Of a DNA stretch of 64,000 nt, positions 19,160 through 26,746 are shown piece by piece. The DNA comes from Geodermatophilus nigrescens (GTDB lineage: Bacteria; Actinomycetota; Actinomycetes; Mycobacteriales; Geodermatophilaceae): positions 1,364,001 through 1,428,000 of the forward strand of contig NZ_FQVX01000001.1 in assembly GCF_900129495.1 (NCBI RefSeq), read 5' to 3'. The notes under the pieces were generated by a model. That model ran no database searches, had not been told where the DNA came from, and saw only the letters and a list, made by a program, of their open reading frames with translations. The position numbers and the translations under genes were made by a program. Position 1 is the first letter of the stretch. Each line of letters begins with the position of its first letter.

Positions 19160-20295
19160 GGGCAGCGGCCCGGGAGCGGCAGGGACACGTCGAGCAGGTA
19201 GCGGCCGTCCGCCGTGGGGCCGTGGTGCATGCGCCCGCCGAGGACGGCGACCCGCTCGCCCACGCCCACGAGCCCCAGGCCGCTGCCGGCCGTGCCCGCG
19301 GGGCCGAGGGGGTTCGCGACGTGGATCTCGAGGGTGGTCGGGCCGAGGGTGACCGCCACGGACGCCTCCTCGCCGGACCCGTGCCGGAGAGCGTTGGTCA
19401 GGGCCTCCTGCACCACCCGGTAGGCCGACAGGTCCAGGGCCGCCGGGAGCCCGTCGACCGACGCGGGCAGGGACAGGTCCACCCGCATGCCGGTGCGCTC
19501 GGCACGTTCGACGAGCTCGCCGACCCGCGCGAGGCCGGCGTCGGGTCCGAGGGGGGCGTCGTCGCCGGGGTCCCTGACCCGGTGCAGCAGCCGGGACGTC
19601 TCGGCGAGCGCCCGGCGGCCGGTGACCGCCACGTCCCCGAGCACCTGGGCGGCCCGCTCGGGGGCGGTCCGGACCAGGTCCTCGGCGGCGGCTGCCTGCA
19701 GCACCATGGCGCTCACAGAGTGGGCGAGGACGTCGTGCAGCTCACGGGCGATCCGCGCCCGCTCGGTGGTCACGGCCTCCTGCCGGACGCGCTCCTGCTC
19801 CGCGGCGGCGCGGGCGGCCTCTGCCGCGACCGTCCGGATCCGGTCGGCCCAGACCCGGACCAGGACGCCGGCCGCGTAGGGGGACAGCACCAGGACGCCG
19901 ACCCAGACGACGTCGCCGACGGCGGAGACCGGATCGCCGGTCCCGACGACCATGCCGAGCAGGACGCCGAGGTACAGGAGCACGAGCGGCAGGCCGCGGA
20001 GGTCCCGGAGGTGGCGGCCGAGGCTGAAGGCCGCCAGGAAGAGCACCAGGAGCGGGCCGGTGAGGTCGCTGACCTCCGGGCCGGCGAGGGGGACCAGCAG
20101 CACACCGCCGGCCACGGAACAGGCGGGCACCGTCCACCTGCGGCGGGAGCAGAGTGCCAGGCAGGCGACGAGCTCGAGGGCGAGCGCCGGCACCGCGCCG
20201 GCGGGTCGCACCGCCAGGGTCTCCACCGTGGTCAGCACGGCCAGGGCGCCGGGCAGTGCGGCGTCGGCAGGCCGGGGGAGCGACGGGTGCTCCAT
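19156..20295 (-). CDS. NarL-family sensor histidine kinase
   Basis: 379 residues. Four to five membrane segments cover about residues 15-145, followed by a coiled linker rich in Ala, Glu and Arg. The HisKA_3 dimerisation domain has His187 in RARIARELHDVLAHSVSAMV, and the HATPase domain has VVQEALTNALRHG (N box) and GSGLGLVGVGERVAVLGG (G boxes). The ATG at 20295 was chosen because an upstream extension would cover the divergent promoter and read as low-complexity. There is no large extracellular sensor, so it may respond to membrane stress. It is cotranscribed with the response regulator. Confidence 0.92.
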   Translation of the reverse strand: MEHPSLPRPADAALPGALAVLTTVETLAVRPAGAVPALALELVACLALCSRRRWTVPACSVAGGVLLVPLAGPEVSDLTGPLLVLFLAAFSLGRHLRDLRGLPLVLLYLGVLLGMVVGTGDPVSAVGDVVWVGVLVLSPYAAGVLVRVWADRIRTVAAEAARAAAEQERVRQEAVTTERARIARELHDVLAHSVSAMVLQAAAAEDLVRTAPERAAQVLGDVAVTGRRALAETSRLLHRVRDPGDDAPLGPDAGLARVGELVERAERTGMRVDLSLPASVDGLPAALDLSAYRVVQEALTNALRHGSGEEASVAVTLGPTTLEIHVANPLGPAGTAGSGLGLVGVGERVAVLGGRMHHGPTADGRYLLDVSLPLPGRCP

Positions 20296-20324
20296 GGCGG
20301 GACGGTAGACCCGCGGCGGCCTCC

Positions 20325-20352
20325 CGGACGTCCACCCGGAGGTGGAGGTCCG
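20325..20352. promoter_or_regulatory. inverted repeat in the divergent kinase/membrane-protein gap
   Basis: CGGACGTCCACC (20325-20336) and GGTGGAGGTCCG (20341-20352) pair at 11 of 12 positions around CGGA. CTACCGTC, containing a TACCGT -10-like element, occurs in opposite orientations at 20308-20301 and 20391-20398, before the kinase and the membrane-protein genes respectively. The repeat is a good candidate binding site for the adjacent LuxR-type regulator. Confidence 0.5.
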
Positions 20353-20446
20353 ACCGATCCGGGGGCTGACGTCCGCAGCCGCCGTCGTCCCTACCGTCGG
20401 GGCGGTCGACGGTGCCGCCCGTGCCCCGCGACGACGGAGGTGCGAG

Positions 20447-21088
20447 GTGCAGCCAGGAGGAGCCGTCCCCCTGTCGGGGCGCATCGCGTTCGCCGCGGCG
20501 TGCGCCGCCACCGTCCTCGCACCGGTGCACGCACTGAGCCGGTACGCCACACCGGACGGCCGGGAGGACCTGGAGGACCCGGTGGTGCGCGCCTGGGCGG
20601 AGCCCGCCGCCCGTGCGCTGCGCGCCCTGCTGGACTGGTCGGACCCGGAGACCGTGTACACGGCCTACGGCCGCCTCTGGCTGCCGGTCCTGCTCGCCGC
20701 CACGGTGCACGCCCTCGTCGTCCGGCGCGGGCGCGTCCCCTCGGGGGCGGAACGGTGGGGCTGGCGGATCGCCCTGGCCGGGTACGTGCTGGCGACGGCC
20801 TCCGTCCTCGGGGACTACTGGACGCCGTGGAGGGACGAGTCGTTCGTCGTCCTCGGGGTCCCCGGCATGCTGACGAGCGTGGCGGGCTCGGCCGTGCTGG
20901 GCGTCGCCCTGCTCTGCCGTGGGGTCCGGCCCCGGTCCACCGGCTGGCTGCTCGCGACGTGGCCCCTCACCCTGGTGGCGCTGAGCGCCGTCGTCGCCCT
21001 GGGGGCGGCGCTGCTGCCGATGCTCTGGGCCTGGGGGCTCGCCCGCGGCACCGGCGCCTCGCTCCGGCCCGAGCCCGTGTCGCGCTAG
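20447..21088 (+). CDS. multi-pass membrane protein of unknown function
   Basis: 213 residues. Hydrophobic segments lie near residues 10-25, 78-95, 110-130, 137-160 and 170-190, giving four or five membrane passes. A soluble loop contains RYATPDGREDLEDPVVRAWAEPAARALRA. The GTG at 20447 is chosen for GGAGG six bases upstream; the in-frame ATG at 20342 lies inside the presumed operator. I do not recognise a family. It is divergent from the two-component operon and shares its control region, so it may be the target or partner of that system. Confidence 0.7.
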   Translation: MQPGGAVPLSGRIAFAAACAATVLAPVHALSRYATPDGREDLEDPVVRAWAEPAARALRALLDWSDPETVYTAYGRLWLPVLLAATVHALVVRRGRVPSGAERWGWRIALAGYVLATASVLGDYWTPWRDESFVVLGVPGMLTSVAGSAVLGVALLCRGVRPRSTGWLLATWPLTLVALSAVVALGAALLPMLWAWGLARGTGASLRPEPVSR

Positions 21089-21678
21089 TGGCCCTTCGGG
21101 GCGGCGCGCACGTGGATGCGCTCGCCCTGCGGGCCGAACAGGGCGAGCACCTCGGCGGCCCGGTCGTCGGGGTTGCCCAGCCAGTGCGGGGTGCGGGTGT
21201 CGAACTCGGCCACCTCGCCGGGGGTCAGGGTGACGTCGGCGTCGCCGAGCAGCAGCCGCAGCCGGCCCGACAGCACGTAGACCCACTCCCAGCCCTCGTG
21301 CGAGCGCAGCTCGCCGGGCTCCCCGCCCCACCGCGGCGGCAGCACCATCTTGTAGGCCTGCAGCCCGCCGGGGCGCCGGGTGAGCGGCAGGAACGTGGCG
21401 CCGTGCCGGGTGAGCGGGCGCAGGCGCACGCGGGGGTCGCCGGTCTCGGGGGCGTCGACGAGCTCGTCGAGCGGCACCTGGTGGGCGCGGGCCAGGGGCA
21501 GCAGCAGCTCGAGGGTGGGCCGGCGCTGCCCCGACTCCAGCCGCGAGAGCGTGGACACCGAGATGCCGGTGTCGTCGGCGAGCTGCTGCAGCGTGGCGCC
21601 GCGCCGCCGCCGCAGTTCGCGCAGCCGCGGGCCCACCGCGTCGAGGACGGCGTCGAGGCCGGGGTCCAGGTCGGTCAC
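21085..21678 (-). CDS. XRE-family HTH regulator with C-terminal cupin domain
   Basis: 197 residues. The N-terminal Cro/C1 HTH is RLRELRRRRGATLQQLADDT then GISVSTLSRLESGQRRPTLE. The C-terminal cupin runs from about 95 to 190 (HEGWEWVYVLSGRLRLLLGD, LTPGEVAEFDTRTPHWLGNP) and should bind a small ligand or metal. GTG start. It is divergent from the flavin oxidoreductase-methyltransferase gene, and a perfect TTGCCA-CTA-TGGCAA palindrome lies between the two starts, so it probably represses itself and that enzyme. Its stop shares CTAG with the convergent membrane-protein stop. Confidence 0.92.
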   Translation of the reverse strand: MTDLDPGLDAVLDAVGPRLRELRRRRGATLQQLADDTGISVSTLSRLESGQRRPTLELLLPLARAHQVPLDELVDAPETGDPRVRLRPLTRHGATFLPLTRRPGGLQAYKMVLPPRWGGEPGELRSHEGWEWVYVLSGRLRLLLGDADVTLTPGEVAEFDTRTPHWLGNPDDRAAEVLALFGPQGERIHVRAAPKGH

Positions 21679-21688
21679 GCCGTCGAGT

Positions 21689-21703
21689 TTGCCACTATGG
21701 CAA
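21689..21703. promoter_or_regulatory. palindromic operator for the XRE-cupin regulator
   Basis: TTGCCA-CTA-TGGCAA is a perfect 6-3-6 inverted repeat located 10 bp from the regulator start and about 44 bp from the enzyme start. It contains -10-like CACTAT on the plus strand and CATAGT on the minus strand, so binding would block both promoters at once. Confidence 0.65.
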
Positions 21704-21746
21704 CGGGATTTGTCGAGGTGGCATGGGCGGGTGCACCGTTCAGGGC

Positions 21747-23390
21747 ATGGACGAGACGTACGACGTGGTGGTCATCGGCGGGGGAGCGGCCGGCCTGTCC
21801 GGTGCCCTCGCCCTGGGACGGGCGCGCCGCTCCGTGGCGGTGGTCGACGAGGGGACGCCGCGCAACGCGCCGGCGCACGCGATGCACAACTACCTGGGCC
21901 GCGACGGCACGCCGCCCGCCGACCTGCTCGCCGCGGGGCGCGCGGAGGTCGCCGGCTACGGCGGGGTGCTGGTGTCCGACACGGTCACCGAGGCCGGCGG
22001 GGAGGTCGGCGCGTTCACGGTGCGCACGGCCGGCGGGCGGACGCTGCAGGCCCGCCGGCTGCTGGTCACCACCGGCCTGACCGACGAGCTCCCGGACATC
22101 CCGGGCGTGCGGGAGCTGTGGGGCACCGACGTGCTGCACTGCCCCTACTGCCACGGCTGGGAGGTGCGGGACCAGGCCATCGGCGTCGTCGCCACGGGCC
22201 CCCTGTCGCTGCACCAGGCGCAGCTGTGGCGGCAGTGGAGCGCCGACGTCGTGCTCTTCCAGCACACCGTGGGGGAGCTGCCCGCCGAGGCCGCGGAGGC
22301 GCTGGCCGCGCGCGGCGTGCGGGTCGTCCCCGGGGAGGTCGCGGGCCTGGAGTCCGACGGCGGCCGGCTCACCGGCGTCCGGCTGGCCTCCGGCGAGGTC
22401 GTGCCGCGCGCGGCCGTCGTCGTCGCGCCGCGGTTCACCGCCCGCTCGGCCGTGCTGGCCGGGCTCGGCATCGAGGCGGCGCCCTTCGCGATGGGCGAGG
22501 TGGTCATGGGCTCGCACGTGCCCGTCGACGCCCGCGGCGCGACGTCGGTGCCCGGCGTCTGGGCGGCCGGCAACGTCGCCGACCTGGGCGCGCAGGTCAT
22601 CTCCTCGGCCGCCCAGGGCCTCTGGGCGGCGGGGCAGATCAACGCCGACCTGGTCGCCGAGGACACCCGCTTCGCCGTCGAGGTGCTGCGCGCGCAGACC
22701 GACCCGGAGTTCGGCGAGCAGTGGTGGGAGGACCGCTACCGGTCCACCGACCGCGCGTGGAGCGGGCGGGTCAACGACGTGCTGGCCACCGAGGCCGCCG
22801 ACCTGCCGCCGGGCCGCGCGCTCGACGCCGGGGCCGGCGAGGGCGGCGACGCCGTGTGGCTGGCCCGCCGCGGCTGGGCGGTCACCGCGCTCGACCTCTC
22901 CCGCGTGGCGCTCGACCGGGCCGCCGCGGCGGCCGCGGCGGCCGGGGTGCCGCTCGACACCCGCAAGACCGACATCTCCTCCTGGGAGCCGGGCGAGGAG
23001 CGGTGGGACCTGGTGACGGCGTCGTTCCTGCACTTCCTGCCCGCCACCCGCGACGACGTGCTGCGCCGGCTCGCCTCCGCGGTGGCGCCCGGCGGCACGC
23101 TGCTGGTGACCATGCACGACGGCAGCGACGTCTCGCACGGCGTGCAGCGCCCCGGCCTGCCCGAGTGGTACGCCACCGGCGAGCAGCTCGCGGCGGTCCT
23201 CGACGGCGAGGAGTGGGAGGTCGAGGTGGCCGAGACGCGGCCCCGGGCGGCGCGGAGCCACGAGCGCGGTGGAGGCGGCCACGCGCACGGCGAGGGCGGC
23301 CAGGGCCACGGCGGCCACGCGCACGTGGCCGACGCCGTGCTGCGGGCGCGGCGGCGTCAGCCGGCCGTGTCGCCGTCCTCGCGCGGGTAG
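21747..23390 (+). CDS. fused FAD-dependent thioredoxin-reductase-like oxidoreductase / class I SAM methyltransferase with His-rich tail
   Basis: 547 residues. Residues 5-310 are a thioredoxin-reductase-like flavoprotein: FAD motif YDVVVIGGGAAGLSG, redox-active CPYC at 132-135 (LHCPYCHGWEV), and the FAD-closing block GVWAAGNVADLGAQVISSAA. From about 325 a methyltransferase begins (DPEFGEQWWEDRYRS), with SAM motif I ALDAGAGEGGDAVWLA at 358-373 and LVTASFLHFLP after it; it resembles TehB-type tellurite methyltransferases. At about 505-525 lies HERGGGGHAHGEGGQGHGG, a likely metal-binding loop. ATG 21747 fits family alignment; ATG 21723 (better ribosome site) would add eight residues. It may reduce and methylate a metalloid or thiol compound. 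Its 3' end overlaps the convergent hydrolase by 34 bp. Confidence 0.88.
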   Translation: MDETYDVVVIGGGAAGLSGALALGRARRSVAVVDEGTPRNAPAHAMHNYLGRDGTPPADLLAAGRAEVAGYGGVLVSDTVTEAGGEVGAFTVRTAGGRTLQARRLLVTTGLTDELPDIPGVRELWGTDVLHCPYCHGWEVRDQAIGVVATGPLSLHQAQLWRQWSADVVLFQHTVGELPAEAAEALAARGVRVVPGEVAGLESDGGRLTGVRLASGEVVPRAAVVVAPRFTARSAVLAGLGIEAAPFAMGEVVMGSHVPVDARGATSVPGVWAAGNVADLGAQVISSAAQGLWAAGQINADLVAEDTRFAVEVLRAQTDPEFGEQWWEDRYRSTDRAWSGRVNDVLATEAADLPPGRALDAGAGEGGDAVWLARRGWAVTALDLSRVALDRAAAAAAAAGVPLDTRKTDISSWEPGEERWDLVTASFLHFLPATRDDVLRRLASAVAPGGTLLVTMHDGSDVSHGVQRPGLPEWYATGEQLAAVLDGEEWEVEVAETRPRAARSHERGGGGHAHGEGGQGHGGHAHVADAVLRARRRQPAVSPSSRG

Positions 23391-24139
23391 AGGAAGCGCA
23401 GCCGGGCCGGCGGGCGGAACGGCTCCCAGCCCTCCCGGGTCTGGGCCAGCCGGTCGGCGACCAGCCACAGCACCGCGGGGTCGTGCCCCATCCCGAGGTG
23501 GCTGGCGTGGACGCCGACGTTCTCCGCCCGCGGCCCGGCCTGCTGCCGGCAGGCGCGCCAGTCGACGACGCCGTCCCACCGCGAGTAGACGGCGGTGCTC
23601 GGCACCGGCAGCCCGCCGCCGAGCCCGCCGCGCCCGCGGGGGACGGCGTGCAGGTGGCGGTAGCGGGCGTAGGCGCGGGCGCCGGGGCTGTCGTCACCCG
23701 CCCCGCCGCCCCCGCCGGCCAGCCCGAAGGGGGAGCCCAGGCTGATCACCTGGCGGACCAGGCGCGGCACCCGCAGCGCGAGCCGCCGGGCGTAGATGCC
23801 GCCGAGGCTCTGCCCGACGATGCTCACCGGCCCGGCGTGCCGCTCCGCCAGCCGCTCCACCAGGCGGGGCAGCTCGTCGGTGATCTCCTTGGTCGGGCCG
23901 CGGTTGCGGCCGAGCTCCCAGCCGACGACCGGGTACCCGAGCCCGGCCAGCCAGCGGCGCAGGGTGACGGTGGAGACGTCGGAGGCGAGCAGGCCCGGCA
24001 GCACGAGCACGCCGTGCGGTTCGCCCCTCGGGGCGCCGCGCAGCAGCGGATAGGCGAGCGCCAGCGCGCCGGCGCTGGCGGCGGCCCGCACCGGCTCGGT
24101 GGCGGCGAGCAGCGTGCGGCGCCGGTCCTGGTCGGTCAC
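23357..24139 (-). CDS. alpha/beta-hydrolase, lipase/PGAP1-like
   Basis: 260 residues. GVLVLPGLLASDVSTVTLRRWLAGLGYPV is the first strand-helix unit, and the nucleophile elbow GQSLGGIYARRLA carries Ser in GxSxG. A likely acid Asp is in YSRWDGVVDW and the His in HLGMGHDPAVLWLVADRL, which together form a Ser-Asp-His triad. Such proteins include triacylglycerol lipases and esterases with a small cap. No clear signal peptide: the N-terminal segment AASAGALALAYPLL is only weakly hydrophobic. GTG start at 24139. Substrate unknown; the 34-bp overlap with the convergent fusion gene is unusual. Confidence 0.82.
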   Translation of the reverse strand: MTDQDRRRTLLAATEPVRAAASAGALALAYPLLRGAPRGEPHGVLVLPGLLASDVSTVTLRRWLAGLGYPVVGWELGRNRGPTKEITDELPRLVERLAERHAGPVSIVGQSLGGIYARRLALRVPRLVRQVISLGSPFGLAGGGGGAGDDSPGARAYARYRHLHAVPRGRGGLGGGLPVPSTAVYSRWDGVVDWRACRQQAGPRAENVGVHASHLGMGHDPAVLWLVADRLAQTREGWEPFRPPARLRFLYPREDGDTAG

Positions 24140-24194
24140 GGACCTCCGCTACCCGGCCGGGCGCCCGGGTGCACCCCGGGCGCCCGGACCGGGG

Positions 24195-25217
24195 TCAGCG
24201 CTGGGCCAGGTAGGCCGCGGCGGTGGCCCGCAGCCGCTCGTGCACGCCGTCGGCCGCCGTCGCGCCCGGCAGGTACCGCTTGGCCAGCTTCGCCACCATC
24301 GTGTAGTTGGTGTCGACGACGTTGCCCGCCGGCGCGAGCCCCGCCTGGCTGACCAGCTGGAGGGCGTCGAGCCGGTCCCAGCCGGTGAGCTCGGCGGCCC
24401 AGGTGACCAGGTCGTGCTGGCTCACCCGGTAGGCGTCCTCCAGCGGGCGCACCGACCCGGTGGACATGAGGAACTCGTCGGTCTCCAGCCGCGGCCAGGC
24501 GGGCCCGCCGCCCTTGACCAGGTCCACGACGACGACGGTGCGCATGGCCGACTCGACCGCCGTCCCGCAGACCTCGCCCTCGCCCTGCCGGCAGTGCCCG
24601 TCGCCGATGGACAGCTGCCCGCCGGGCACGTTGACGCCGAAGTAGGCGGTCGTGCCGGCCCGCATCTCGGGGGTGTCCATGTTCCCGCCGTGCGCACCGG
24701 GCGTGATGCTGGCGAAGACCTCCCCGGAGGCCGGTGCGACGCCGATCGTGCCGTGCATCGGGTCGAGCGGGAGCTCCACCTCCGGCCCGCCGCGGCGCGG
24801 CCGGAACAGGCAGGTGCCGCGCTCCCGGTCGATCTCGTAGAGCCAGACCAGCTCCTCGAGCGGCTCGTGCAGCATCGCCGTCGAGTGGGTGGTGGTCAGC
24901 GCGCCGAAGTGCGGGAACGTGCTGGACACCGCCCAGTCGCGGGCCGGCGCGATGTCGACCAGGTGCACCGCGAGGGTGTCGCCGGGCTCGGCGCCCTCGA
25001 CGGCGATCGGGCCGGTGACCGGGTTGAGGTAGGGGAACTGGCAGACCACGCTCGGCAGGTCGTCGACGCCGCGCACCTTGCCGGCGTAGCAGTCCTCGGT
25101 GGTCAGCTCGACCACCGTGCCGGGGGCGACGGTCAGCAGCGGCTCGCCGCCGCCGAAGGACCACCGCCACTGGTCGGGGGTCGGCTCCAGCGAGACGACC
25201 TCGAGGGACTGCGTCAC
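24195..25217 (-). CDS. acetamidase/formamidase (FmdA/AmdA family)
   Basis: 340 residues. Landmarks: APARDWAVSSTFPHFGALTTTHSTA, MHGTIGVAPASGEVFASITPGAHGGNMDTPEM (the conserved family block), GVNVPGGQLSIGDGHCRQGEGEV and PLEDAYRVSQHDLVTWA. It hydrolyses short aliphatic amides or formamide to the acid plus ammonia. It is a cytoplasmic enzyme and lacks a signal peptide. The GTG start is in a 4-bp overlap with the APC permease stop, so the two form an operon supplying amide as a nitrogen source. The AmiC-like gene precedes both on the same strand. Confidence 0.93.
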   Translation of the reverse strand: MTQSLEVVSLEPTPDQWRWSFGGGEPLLTVAPGTVVELTTEDCYAGKVRGVDDLPSVVCQFPYLNPVTGPIAVEGAEPGDTLAVHLVDIAPARDWAVSSTFPHFGALTTTHSTAMLHEPLEELVWLYEIDRERGTCLFRPRRGGPEVELPLDPMHGTIGVAPASGEVFASITPGAHGGNMDTPEMRAGTTAYFGVNVPGGQLSIGDGHCRQGEGEVCGTAVESAMRTVVVVDLVKGGGPAWPRLETDEFLMSTGSVRPLEDAYRVSQHDLVTWAAELTGWDRLDALQLVSQAGLAPAGNVVDTNYTMVAKLAKRYLPGATAADGVHERLRATAAAYLAQR

Positions 25218-26656
25218 AGCTTCTCCTCCGCACGGATCTCGGGCTTCCGGCCGGTGAGGAGCAGGAAGCCCATGAGCCCCAGGCCGACGAGCAGCCAGAC
25301 GAAGCCCAGCCGCTGCGCCGTCACCTGGGCGTTGACGACGACGTACACCAGGATGGCGAACCCGAGGAGCGGGACCACCAGGTGCAGCCACCAGTTCCGG
25401 CTCCTCTGCCGCAGCACGTAGTGGACGACGACGGACACGTGCAGCAGCAGGAACGCCGACAGCGCGCCGAAGTTCACCAGCGTCGACAGCAGCGTGATGC
25501 CGTCCTCGCGCGTCGTCATGTACCAGCCGAGGACGAGCGAGACGGCCGCGACGAGCAGCGTGGCGTTCACCGGCACCCGGCGGGTCGGGTGCACCTGCTT
25601 GAGGAACGCCGGCAGCTGCCGGTCGCGCGCCATGGCGAACAGCAGCCGCGAGGTGGCGGCCTGGGCGACCAGCGAGTTGGCGAAGCCCCACGCGACCGCC
25701 GTCGCCACCGCCGTCAGGGTGCCCAGCCACGCGCCGCCCGCGACCTCGGCCGCGTCGTAGAAGGCGGTGCCGGCGGCGTCGCCCTCGGCGATGAGGGTGT
25801 CCGGGTCGGGCACGAGCAGGGCGGCGACCCAGGTCTGGACGATGAACAGCGTCCCGGCCAGCGCCAGCGCGGCGATCATCGCCTTGCCGATCGAGCGGGC
25901 GGAGTCGCGGTTCTCCTCGGCGAGGGTGGAGATGCCGTCGAAGCCGAGGAAGCTCAGCACCGCGACCGACACGGCGCCGAAGACCAGCTCGAGGGAGAAC
26001 GTGTCGGCGTCGTAGATCGGGGAGAGGTCGAAGCCGCGGCCCTCACCGGAGGCCAGCGCGGCGACGCCGATCACCAGGAAGATCGCCAGCACGATGAGCT
26101 CGCCGACCAGCATGATCTTGTTGACACGCGCCGTGAACTCGATGCCGAAGTAGTTGACGACGGTGTTGAGCACGACGAAGCCGATCAGCCAGACCAGCAC
26201 CGGCACCGAGGTGATGATCGAGTTCATCGCGATCGCGGCGATGAGGTAGAGCAGCGCCGGGACGAGCACGTAGTCGAGCAGGATCATCCAGCCGGCGATG
26301 AAGCCGACCGGCTGGGCGATGCCGCGGCCGGCGTAGGTGTACACCGACCCGGCCATCGGGAACGCCCGCGACATCTGCGAGTACGACGCCGCGGTGAAGG
26401 CCATGGCCAGGGCACCGATCGCGTAGGCGAGGGCGACCATGCCGCCCGACGCCTGGAAGACGCCGCCGAAGATGCCGAACGGCGCGATCGGGACCATGAA
26501 GACCAGGCCGTAGACCAGCAGGTCGGTGAAGGTCAGGGAGCGCTTGAGCTCCTGGCGGTAGCCGAACTCCTCGACGCCGGCCGCGCCGGCGGCGGGCACC
26601 GCTCCGGCGCCGGTCCCGGACAGGTCGGGTGAGTGGGTGGTGCGGGGGTCGCTCAC
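25214..26656 (-). CDS. APC-superfamily amino-acid/amide permease
   Basis: 480 residues with 12 predicted membrane segments. TM1 is preceded by YRQELKRSLTFTDLLVYGLVFMVPIAPFG, and conserved features include SYSQMSRAFPMAGSVYTYAGRG and FLGFDGISTLAEENRD. This matches the APA family of transporters. The GTG at 26656 is preceded by a strong GAGGAGG; an upstream in-frame start would cross the operator. It is coupled to the acetamidase by a 4-bp overlap, so it may import formamide, acetamide, urea or an amino acid. The actual substrate cannot be read. Confidence 0.9.
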   Translation of the reverse strand: MSDPRTTHSPDLSGTGAGAVPAAGAAGVEEFGYRQELKRSLTFTDLLVYGLVFMVPIAPFGIFGGVFQASGGMVALAYAIGALAMAFTAASYSQMSRAFPMAGSVYTYAGRGIAQPVGFIAGWMILLDYVLVPALLYLIAAIAMNSIITSVPVLVWLIGFVVLNTVVNYFGIEFTARVNKIMLVGELIVLAIFLVIGVAALASGEGRGFDLSPIYDADTFSLELVFGAVSVAVLSFLGFDGISTLAEENRDSARSIGKAMIAALALAGTLFIVQTWVAALLVPDPDTLIAEGDAAGTAFYDAAEVAGGAWLGTLTAVATAVAWGFANSLVAQAATSRLLFAMARDRQLPAFLKQVHPTRRVPVNATLLVAAVSLVLGWYMTTREDGITLLSTLVNFGALSAFLLLHVSVVVHYVLRQRSRNWWLHLVVPLLGFAILVYVVVNAQVTAQRLGFVWLLVGLGLMGFLLLTGRKPEIRAEEKL

Positions 26657-26705
26657 GGCTCCTCCTCTCGGCCGGCTCGGGGCCGGACGCGGGGGAGGGT
26701 AGACC

Positions 26706-26725
26706 CCAGTTGTTTCCAACTGGAA
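26706..26725. promoter_or_regulatory. inverted-repeat operator upstream of the permease-amidase genes
   Basis: CCAGTT-GTTTCC-AACTGG (26706-26723) is a perfect 6-6-6 inverted repeat; TTCCA-AC-TGGAA (26714-26725) is a nested perfect 5-2-5 repeat. The site sits 50 bp upstream of the permease start and just after the AmiC-like stop, as expected for an operator controlling the two downstream genes. Confidence 0.55.
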
Positions 26726-26746
26726 GCACCGGTGTCTCGGCGGTGT

